DNA from: Apricaphanius iberus
Lineage: Eukaryota > Chordata > Actinopteri > Cyprinodontiformes > Aphaniidae
Direction: 5' to 3'
NCBI GenBank assembly: GCA_028564705.1
Contig: JAPXFQ010001773.1
Location: forward strand, 496,001 to 560,000
Length of the DNA: 64,000 bases
This document shows, piece after piece, positions 10,493 to 22,400 of this stretch. The notes under the pieces are model-generated. The model searched no databases. It was not told the origin of the DNA and worked only from the letters and a program-made list of their open reading frames with translations. Position 1 is the first letter of the stretch; each line of letters begins with the position of its first letter. A program made the position numbers and the translations under genes.

Positions 10493-13400
10493 TTTTGCCA
10501 TGTTTTCAAGATTTTACAAGGTTTTATAATATGTTAATCGTGTTACTATGGCATAATATGTTATCTTAACTACTTACTCATATGTGTATATGGTTGCAAT
10601 GTTGCGGTTGAAGGTTAATAGATACAGTTGATTGAAGTGTGGTCAAAATTTAGTCTTGGCTCTCCTGTAAAGTTTGTCACATGCCACTTACTCCCCTCTG
10701 GTGCCAATCTCTCGATATGGATGTCGGTCTAGACTCTGACCGGACCATTTTCAAACATGAATTGTATCTCTGCATGTGTGTTTTAAGTTGTTGTCTTACT
10801 ATAGGTGAACTAACCTCTGCCCCAGTCTTAAATTTAAACAACCTCTAACAGGTTTTCTTCCATCATTCTTCTATATTTAGCTTCATCCATCATTCTCTAA
10901 TGAACCTCTAAGCTCGTTACAGAATCTTTAAAGAATCGACTCTTGGTACCAGATAATAGTTAACTGACAAAAGACCTGTAGGACATTTTCAAGAGTCCTC
11001 CAGGGTTCTCACCTGCTTTCTAAAGATGTTCTTGTAGATATTTGAAGAGAACAATGAAGCTGAGGACAACAGGGCTGAGTCCATTGAGGACATGACAGCA
11101 GCAGCGACAGCTCCAATCCCAATGACAGACACATAGGTGGGTGTGAGGAACTGCAGTGCAATGGGGAGAATGGATCCCTCTTCGTCCCGCTCATACGGGG
11201 TGGGTAAGCCGTATGCGGTGGAGTTCCAGTCTGGGTATTATTAGATAGAACATTTAGGGACAATAAAAGCCAGGAAAAAATCCTGTAGATATTAACAGTT
11301 TAGCAGAAAAATACAGTATTTAGGTAAGAGGTGCACCTGTAGAAGCAGCCACAGCCCCAACCAGGATAGATGGGATACCCAGCACCAGGCAGAAGGCTGC
11401 TGAAGCAAAACAGGTCATTTGAGCCTGGGTGTAAGACGAGGAGGACAGGATTCTCTGGTAGAATGCCTGATAGGCCAAGCCGCCCAGAGCCTGGCATGAA
11501 CACACAGTTCAGACATGATGACAGGAATTAGCTTGCGCAGATATGCAGCACAACAAGAACAGCTTTCACATCGTGGAGTTGTTTTGCTTGGCTCTTTTCT
11601 CTCTTACTGAAAGGCTTATTTAAGTAAACAACTTAGCCATATTTCATTTAACTGTTGAGGTGGCAAGCAATAACATTTATCCATCCTGCATCCTCGTAGA
11701 ACTCCCAAGCTCCACTCACCAGCAGCATGAAGTCGTCAAACCACTTGCCGGCCTCATTGAGCTCCACTGTGCCCACCCAGGGGGCCTGGAAAGTCTGGTT
11801 GTAGGCAGTAAGCGAAATGTCCACAGAGTGTGGGTTTGTCAACAGGAAGGGAACGCACACCCACTGTCAACGCAAACACATAGACACAAATAATCTCAAT
11901 AATGTTCAAGCTAGGGATGTAATAAAGTCAAGTAATTTAAATAATGAATCTCAAAAGGACAAAAATAAACTCTGTTTCATGATATCTGTAATAAGATTTG
12001 ACCATGGTCTTTCATTTTTGCATTTAGTGTTGAAGAGGATAATCTTATTTAAATAGCTATTTTTCTGATTCAATGAAAAAATTACCAAAAGAGAAACTCA
12101 GGCACTCAGAAAAATATTTAAAATCTTAAGTGTTTTTTTTTCAAGCAGCAAAGAGGATCAAAAATTCACAGTTTATAAATGTTGCTCCTTGAGCGGTATT
12201 AAGGCTAACTGGTGTTCAGGCTAAAAGAGAAAAAAATTCCTTTATCCATGGCGTGGCTATTTTACTGCATTGCTGTTGTTCTGCCTGTAGCTTCCAGGTT
12301 ATTGCACTTAGACGTAAAAAAAAAAAAAAATACTCAAAATTACAAGGTTTTACATAACAGTCTGCTCTTGTAGCTTTAACGTGCAAGGTTACAATTACAT
12401 GATTTTAATTAAGGATACAGCAATACCACTTTTATAATACAAATACAATACCGATCCTTGGATATGATTACTTGCCAATACCGAGTACCAATGCTGATAC
12501 TTCTACCACACGAAAAGATGCAATGAATTGGAACACCGGTTTTCTTTTCTTTTCCGCTTGTTACACCAAATAATAGTGAATAAATTTTTTTTAAATAAAA
12601 ATTACAAAAAAACAAAAATATTAAATAAGCATTTTCTGTGAAATTAAAGAAGAGTTTCCATATTTTTTACTATTGGTTGATGGTATCATGTATAGATATC
12701 AGTGAATCCCTAATTTTAATTTTTAAGTGGGCTGGTCTGAAAATGAGTCCCACTCAAGCCCTGATGTAGCCTACTGTGAAATGAATGAATTTTGTTTTCA
12801 AAATGTCAAATAATTAATAGTCATTTTGGTATTGTAAATAATTCTTGGATTTTATAAACTGCACCCCAAGAAGATTAGTAACCACTCCAGTGAAAATAAA
12901 TGGAGATCCAAATAAATAAACAGCAGGTGCAGATGAATTGAGCACACAGTGAATTATGATGCATCATTGGAGAAAAATGAGGAAATCGACATAACTGGTT
13001 TATGACCCTTAGAGTGTTAATTACTATAAGGTTAGGGTGTATGTGAATTATATTTTCTAGTGCAGGGGTGCCCAAAGTCAGTCCTCAAGGGCCACTATCC
13101 TAAATATTTTACTTCTTTCCCTGGTTTATCCCACCTGAATCATTAGCAGGGCTCTACAGAACTTTTCTATGCCGGGGAGGTAGTTGGAACATTTGCATCA
13201 GCTGTGAGGACACTGGCCCTTGAGGACACTGGCCCTTGAGGACTGGAGCTGGACACTGCTGTTCTAGTGTGTCAGACTCAGTAATAAACTTGTGTTCAAT
13301 GCACTGGCACGAAAGACATGCCTTTCAGAAGCAGTTAAAATAGGTGCTAAAAAAGTAAACACAAACAGTTAGTTTAATAAATTATACTAGGCCTGCAATC

Positions 13401-16400
13401 CCTACTCAACTGGATGTTCTCCCAAAATTTAGCATCTTCTGACAGAAATACCCAGATTGCATGTTCACTAAGGGCAAAAGCACTAAATGGGAAGAACGCA
13501 TCTAGCTGCGGGTTTCAATCAATCAACTAAATAACCCCCCCCCCCCAAGTTTATGCATGGATACATTTATAACCCCTTCCCCCAGTCCCATCCCTATGTG
13601 CTGACACACTCAGGAGCACACATTGAAAGGACAATAAATTATAAAGTAAATGAGGTTTCACAGCCGCAGTCTTACCTGGGCGTGGATAGTAAATCAGCTG
13701 CAGCATGTTTTTGTGCATCTGTACAGTTTGCGCACGTTTTAACAACAGCAAATCTTTGATAAATCAGGCCCTATGTGTTTTCTTTTTGACTTTGTTAAAA
13801 TAACATCCATGACAAGCCCATGACAGTCCTTGACATAATGGTGTCTAAATCTGTAATATATTGGTAATATATTGCGGTATATTTCTAATGCTTTTCATTA
13901 CTCTGCTACTGAAAAAAGTAATATAAAACTAGGTACTAACTGGGCTCCCTTTTAATTTTAGTCAAGTAGTTTTTAAAGTTGGGAGTAAAATGGATTCGGC
14001 TTTAAAAATGGATTCTCACGTTTATTACATGTTTAAATCCTGGTTTTATCAGCTGAGACGCATCACCAAATTAAAACCTATCCTGAAACGGCGCCACCTT
14101 GAGACAACCATTCATGCTTTTATTACTTCAAGGTTAGATTATTCTAATGCCGTTCTCTTTGGCATTTCAAAAGCCGCTTCATCCCACCTACAGCTAGTGC
14201 AGAATGCGGGTGCTAGATTTTTGACAAATATTGGACGTTGACAGCACATCACTCCGAGTTTACCAGGACTTCACTGGCTTCCCTTGCATTATCGTATTCG
14301 TTTGAAAATTGTATTGTTTGTTTTTAAGGCCCTGAATGGCTTGGCCCCTGAATGTATCACAGAGCTGCTTACTCCTTATGTTCCAGGCAGGTCCCTCTGC
14401 TATAGAGATCATCATTTATTACAGATTTCTAAACTTTGCTGCAAAACACATGGTGTTTCTGTGTTCATATATTGCTTTTATGGCCCGTTCTCTTTATTGA
14501 TTTATTATACTTTACTACTACCTTTGTACAGCACCTTGGTCAGCTCACATGCTGTGTTAAACGTTCTTCAACAAATAAATGGTATGGTATGGTAAGGTAA
14601 CGTAAGGTATTGTAATGCATTACCCAACACTGTGTATAAGCATTGAAACTCTGACACTCAGATGAGGCTGTTCATAGAATCTCAATCAACAATGTTTATT
14701 AACTAAGCAGCTCAATATGCTAGTTTACATAATTGGAGGCCATGATTTCAGAACATCTTTCTATTCTTTAAAATATAAAGGGACTGGTATAAGGATATTA
14801 TTCAATTTACAGTTTGAAAGTTAATTTTTTTGTGATATTATCCATATTTTCCCTGGTAGAAGTCCTTCACTGAGAAGCAAATATTGGATTCCTGTAATCC
14901 CCATTATTCAAACGAAGCATCTCAGGTTGTAGGCATAAGATGGATATGTTTACAATCTATCAGTGAGCCTTTTGAACAGTGTACATAAGATAGATACTAG
15001 GTCTATCCCAGGGGTTCCAGCAGCTTAATAAGTTTTTCTCTGGTAATACCTTCATTAACATTGAAATATGAGCGCTTTAATTTAACAGGTAATTTGATAT
15101 TTAGTATTTTCATAAGTCAACTTTGAACTCAGCTGAAATATTACCCCTCAACATGCAGTCATGCATATCTTTCCCCTCTGGTACAGTTAAGTAACCTTAT
15201 AAGGACTCATCACTGACTGGGTTTATTATTTATTAAAAAAAGAGATGAACCTATAAGGACCCAGGCAGCTGGCTTAAAAATGTGAGTTAGTGTTTACGCA
15301 CCAGGCTGACAAAGATGAGGATTAGCTGAATGACATCGGTGTAGGCCACAGAATAGAGCCCCCCTAGCAGGGTGTAGACAATGGCCACCACTGAGGAGAT
15401 GATGATGGAGTAGACGTAAGGCAGGTCTAGGATCACTCTCATGGTTCCACCTGGAACAACACAGCAGAGTGATGAATACTGAAGGACTAATGGTGACAGA
15501 GAGCATGTTTGTTTCTGAGGGTACATGCAAATCTTGACTAGTATTATTTAATTACACTGCTTTGTTAGAGTCACAGTCACTCTCTCACATAGACACATAC
15601 AGATTTTTATGCATTCACTTCTGTTTTTACAAAACTACTAATATATTGTATTAATATTGTAATTTTAACAAGAAAATAATCATTTATTATATTTTTGTAT
15701 TTTAAGCCATGTATAAAAATTACATTTAAGGCGAAAATGTTAAACAAAAAAGCAAAAAAAAGAAAAAATCCTGAAGTAAAAGAAGAGGTCAACAGAAAAG
15801 TTACAACAGATCTATAAAAAAAATCAGAAGCAACTTACTGATTGCAACTCTTCTTCCCCCCTTTTGGGTACATTAATATTTAAATACTGATGAATAAAAA
15901 TAAAAACAGTGAAATCATCTAGCTGGAAAAACAAGTGTCAAAAGTAGAAAAACAAAAGAAAACAAGTGCACAAATAAAAGGCATCTTGTTACTCAAACAA
16001 GGCAAGCAAAGCATCACTACCTTCACCGTCTCTTCTCCCACATTGCCATGGATCCCCCTGCAGCAGCCTGCAGCCACATCACAACAAAGCTCTTAAACAG
16101 AGAAGTGTCAGATCTGTACCATCTATCACCACTCCCCACCCTGCGGATAGTTCACTTCAGCCATCCACCGGCTGATTATCCCTGCCACCCCCTCATTGCT
16201 CTTTTGATCATCAAGCTGCTTTGGTTCAGACTTTTTACCTTCGCTGTGCAATCAAAACTGTGCACAAGCGCCACGGTAAAGCAATGACATACGAGGTTTT
16301 TAATACTCGTTGAACTTAGTCACCTCTTGAACATGCTTTTCAAAGTTCTTTAAAGAGCAAAATCTTAAAAGTGTGGCTTGTCTTTTTATTCAGTCACCTT

Positions 16401-19400
16401 TACTCTGTTAGACAGCCTCTGTTCAGCAGCTACCCAATCAGTAAAACCTGCATATTACTTAATCTCATGCTAAATAAAGCTGTTCCCTCAGAGATTTGTT
16501 AGAGAACATTAGTGAGCCAACAGCTTCATGATGACCATGGAACACAGCAGAGAGGTCAGGAAGAAAACAGTAGAGAAGTTAAAATCAGGGATGGCGTATA
16601 AAAAATATCCCAAGCTTTAAAGACCTCCTGAAACATTGTGCAGTTTATAAATACCAAGGCACAACTGCAAACCTACTAAGACATGGCTATGTAGCTAAAA
16701 TGTCAGCCAAGATGAGGAGAGCAGCTCTGTAGCAGCTTCTAGCTCAAGTGGGAGAATTTTATTCCTGTAAAATTATCAGTTGAGCCTCTATGATTTGTTT
16801 TTGATTTTATTTTTATTGTTGGAGAAGTCTGACTATGAAAGTCTTTTCATGATCTCAAGGGGTTTGATTTTGATATTTACTTGTGTTTCTCTTTAAAACC
16901 TTTAAGATAATTTCGTTGAGCTATTTATTTACTTCATTCTATTCTCGTGGATTTTAGACTATTATTTTGTTGCTCTTCGTTGCTCATTTTTCCCTTTGGG
17001 TGGTAAATCATCTTTAGCTTCCCCTATGTTAATTTATATCATTGTCACCTTTCCTCAGTTCCATGCCATGACTCATCCTCAGCTGTTCAGCATACCCCTG
17101 ACAACCCCTCAAATGGTTTCCATGTAACTAACCCCACCTTCTCTGTATTTAAGCTCCACAATTTTCATTTTTCACTTGTGCTTTCTTCCATGTGGCTTTA
17201 TGTTCTATGCAATGTCATCTTACTGCATCTGTAAGATTTCCTTGTTTGATTGGTAAATTCTGCTTACCACTACACACCCCGAGATGTCTTGGTTGCATTT
17301 GGGTTAAGCTCTGCAAGCCACTGTAAGAATTCATTGTTGAACTAAAGAATTAACAGATTGTGCTTTCAGTTTGCCACAATACATGTAGAAGAAACATAAA
17401 GATTTTTTACGTAAGTGCAAAAAACGTCTTGCATGTCGAAAATCTAACTCTCCACATTAGGATAAACACAGCATCCTACCAGTGAAAAATTGTGGTCATG
17501 CTCTGAGATGCTTTTCTTCTGCACGAAGAGGGAAGCTGGTCAGAGTTCATGGGGAGGTGGATGGAGCTAAAGACAGGGTAATCCAGAAAGAAAACCTGTT
17601 AGAGGCTATAAAAGACTGGAAACTGACACCAATGTTCAACTTCAAGAAAGACAGTGACAGCAAGAATACAACCAGAGCCATAAAAATGGTCTTAATCAAA
17701 CCATATTCATGTTTTAGAATGGACCATTCAAAGCCAGAACCTAAATCCAATTCAGAATATGTGAGACTAAAATGGATACTCTCTGACATTTTCCATCCAA
17801 TCTAACTGAGTTTAAGCTTTTTCACGAGGAGGAATAGCAAAAAACTGATAAAAGATCTGCAAGTTTAATTGTATACAAAGGTAGTTCTACAAAGTATTGA
17901 CCCTGGGGGGCTCTAAACATACGCACATCACACTTTGCATTTATAAAACACTTTGAAAAGTAAATATTATTAGCTACATTGTGTTGTAAGTATTCTAATT
18001 TTAAATAAGGACTATTAGACATTACTGCAAGGCTTTGAGCCTATTTTGATATGTTTTAACATGATTTACAACAATCCCCTCATTGCATATATAAACTAAA
18101 TCGAGGACCATCAAATAATTGTCCCATAAGGTGTTCTCGTTTATACATTGTAGCCACAACAACAGATTTTATCTAGCTGTTTTTGTCCATTGTTATTCAT
18201 AACACCAGTAGGTTCCTATTAAATGGAATGTTTACACCACTTTCAGTTGGCCTGAAGCTGTGAAATCAATTGCATTTCTGCAACCTGATATCTCTATGAA
18301 ATATATTTAGACTTGACCTAGCTGATAGGGTATACACATCAAGATCTAACAGGACGTTTGAGTTATTTGCTTTGTAACTTCTAATATGATGCCATGATAT
18401 ACGATAGTCACTGCATTGTAAATAGTTTCTGGGAGGTGTATTTACCAGATATAGAACTACACCTCTCATCTGTGCTATTACTCTGCTGATTCAAAAGTAG
18501 AAGTAGGAAAGGTGAAATATTCAAAGAATTAAAATACAACATCATAGCTGGGCCCACATAACGCTCTTTTGTTTTTGTAACCTTGACCACTTATAAAGCT
18601 CATGCATTTGCGCACATGCATGGATACACACACTCTGCTTCGGTTCTGTCCTGTTACAGACTTCTTCCCGGGAGAAATGTAACACTAAGTGAGTGAGTGA
18701 TGCTACGCTGACACGTAACACAGCAAGGAAAGTGTGCTTCTGGAGCTACCCATCACACGCAAGCACGCTCTCTCTCCTCCAAACCAAGAGCGTAGTTTAT
18801 ACTACACAGATGGTCTCCAAGAAATGGTGGTGCGCTCTGAAGTACAGAGTTTTTTTGTGCACGTGTGCATATGCAAGTGTATGTCAGGGATCTGTGGATA
18901 ACTGTTCAAAAACAACATGGCTGTGACTAAAATGTATCAAGTTCCCTCATTATATATATATGTATGCACAAGGAGGACTGCTTATGAAGCTTTGGGAATA
19001 GACTTGTAGAATTAAGGGCCTTAAACACTGGTAATAGCTTGCCTATTACAAATCCCTTCAAAAATATTGTTAACAAGACAAATTAATTACATTTATTGTT
19101 ATGCAAACGTCTTCGTATGCATTAAGTTTTTTTTGTTTCATTTTAACCTCAAATTGCAATGCATTTTTATTGGGTTTTATGTGATAAACAGATACAAGGT
19201 ATACCTGTAAAAATAAAGACAAAGGACTTGATTTTTAAGTATTTAACAAATAAACAGCGTGGCATCAATTTATATTCAGGGCCTCTGAGTCTAAACCCTG
19301 TGGTAGCTTCTTACACATCCAAAGAGACAGAGACATTTAAGCTCAGTCAGACTGGATGAAAACGTATGTAAAAATAAGATTCAAGTCTTCCCACAGATTC

Positions 19401-22400
19401 TCAATATGCTTCAATGCAAAATAAAAGCATTCCCACAGCATGATCCTGCCGCTGCTATGTTTCAGTATTCAGTGTTCAGGATGATGTGCAGTAAAGTAAA
19501 CAGCTAAAAATATTCAATTATGATCATATCTACCCAGAAGGCCTTCTTCCAATGCTTCTTGTTGTGGCTTTCTTACAGAAATTGCGTCATTCTTGCCAAG
19601 TTTCTATAAAGTCTAGATTTGTATTAGTAGTTGTCCGTTTAACAGCTCATTCCACCTGAGCTGTGGCTCTCCTACAACCACTACAGAGTTACCTTGGGAC
19701 TCTTGACTGATTCTCTGCTTAATGCTCTCCTTGCCAAGTACGTCAGTTCAGGTAAACAGTCATGTCTTTTTAGGTCCAGGGTGTAGGCTACCCTCCCTTT
19801 CACCCAATGATAGCTGGAAACAGGCACCAACCCCCCCACAACCCTGCAAGGATAAGCGGCTATGGAGAGTGGCTGTAACCGCTTATAGTACTCAAAGATG
19901 TGCATCTCTCACTCCCACACACACAGAGCACATAAACTCATTAGATGCATTAACACACACAGTCACAAGTGCCATTACAGAGAAATATGGGAATCATAAA
20001 CATTAGAAGTTAAACATCAACAGTATGAAGAGGTAAAAATAAGACATTAGAAATATTTTGCACTACAAAAAGTAATTTATAAGAAAAATGAATGTGTGTT
20101 TTGAATTAATTTATTACAGTAATACAGTTTAACATTGTAAGTCAATATTACTCTGAAGTAATTAACCAATAAAAACGTAATCGTCATTTTCATTACGCTG
20201 CCTGCCTTTATTATTACCACGTATGAAAAACATTCAAAAAAACTTTTTTTTTTTTTTTTTTTTTACAGTTAGAGCTTAGTGGTGAATTATTCAGAAAACT
20301 CTAACCTAATTCATATATAGGTATGTAGTAAATGTCCTTTGAGGCATAATTGAGTTTTTAAAATGTTTAAATATTTCCTCAAAATTGTTATATAATCTTA
20401 AAAAAAAGTTCCCCATTTTCTGATACTACCTAACCCGTTTATGTTTTCGGTCAGCTAGGATTAAATGATAGTTTATATTTGCTAATGGTCAGAACAACAA
20501 AAACGAAACAACACAAAACAAAAAACTTATTTTTTTTTTAAAACACGTTTGAATGGAGTGCATGGAAGTGAAATAAATAAATATAAGCTTTTTAAATATA
20601 TCTAAAAAATACACTTTTATAGGAGTCTTGTATTAAATTAAAGAAGAACTTTGTAGTTTGTATTAAAAAAAAACCTAACTCCTAAAAGATGCTTTTATCA
20701 GATCTTACATATATATATATATTTTGTTTTGTTGGATTTATAATTGGTTTACATCAGAAAACTGTCAGACTTGACATAGTACTCCCTAGGTGTGTACGTG
20801 TTTATGCAAATTATGTACCCTGGAGCTTTGGCGTTTAAGCCATCCTAGATGTTCCAGCAAGCATTATTAGCAACCGTATGACTTTTTTTTTAACAGAGTC
20901 AGGTAACGTACCCAGGCTGACAAGCGTGCGCGCCACCCACAGCACATCAGCCACCAGTGCGGGAAAGATCAGTGCACTGCTCAGGACATTCCCATATTTC
21001 TTTTGGAAAGGATCCATCATAGTCATGTACTTGTTCTCTCTCATGGGCTTGGCAAAGAAGAAGCCTCCTGTGGAGGGAAAGCAGTAGCAAGAGTTGTGAT
21101 TTTGTTTGTGAAAATGATCCAGTCATTAATGGCAGGAACAAGGATATCTTTCTGTTATTTAAAAACCCAGAGTGCTAAGCATATTTGGAAAAGGATGTGT
21201 GTGTGTGTGAACAATTGAAGAAACAAGTGTTCCCTCCTGATAACACAATAAATTCCTCGAGCTGAGATCAGACGCTCTTTTGGTCAAACACACACGACTG
21301 GAACAGTAATTGTATGGAACTAGAGTTGGGACTTATGTATTGTGACTTGTATCTGTTTATTTGTAACTTGCACACATGTTTTGAAAAATACAAGTACGGA
21401 TTCATTTAATAATACCAGTACAAATCAGAAAATACAAGTACAAATCAAAGATACAAGTACAAATCGGAAACACAAGTACAAATCAGACACAAATACAAAT
21501 CAGAAACACAAGTACAAATCAGAAACACAAGTACAAATCACACTACTCCCACAACCAATCAGATTTCTCGAAGTCCCGTCTGTCATCACCACACACAGTT
21601 CTCTGAAAGTGAGTTGGTTTGTCATAAACAAAAATTTCTCTCTGAAGACTGAAAGACATGTCTCTGCTATTAACTAATTTCACTAAGGATAACGGGACTT
21701 CGGCTGCACTTTTCCAAGAGTCAAGTTTGGTTGTGAACACAGAAAAACACCGCCCTCCTCTCTCCGTGATTGGTTAGGGAATCGAGAAATCAGATTGGTT
21801 CTGGGAGTAGTGTGATTTGTACTTGTGTGTCTGATTTGTATTTGTGTCTGATTTGTACTTGTGTTTCCGATTTGTACTTGTATCTTTGATTTGTACTTGT
21901 ATTTTCTGATTTGTACTTGTATATTTGATTTGTACTTGTACTTAGTGACTTGTATTCCCTGATTTGTACTTGTATCTTTGATTTGTACTTGTATTTTCTG
22001 ATTTGTACTTGTATTATTAAATGAATCCATACTTGTATTTTTCAAAACATGTGTACAAGTTACAAATAAGCAGATACAAGTCACAATACATAAGTCCAAA
22101 CTCTAACAAGTTACAAATTAGCAGATACAAGTCACAATACATAAGTCCCAACTCTAGTTCCATATTAGTTCCATATAAATGCTGTATTTTCATTTAGGGA
22201 CTGGAACTTCCAGTTGACATTGCACTTACATCATACAGGCCACCTTGACATTGGGACAGTGTCAGTTATGCCACCTGCTGTTTTTGTTTAATGGAAAACC
22301 AATTACTTTGTCAGTTAGTTGTTAGTTTCATTCAAAGCTAACCTTCCAAACCTTACGCTGAACTCATGTCTTTGCACCTGCTGTCTGTTTGCTCACAGGC

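Noticed and set aside
21410..22020. Regularly spaced repeats resembling a CRISPR array
   Set aside because: Units are nearly contiguous with no unique spacers, occur in inverted blocks, and sit in a eukaryotic intron. It is a foldback element.
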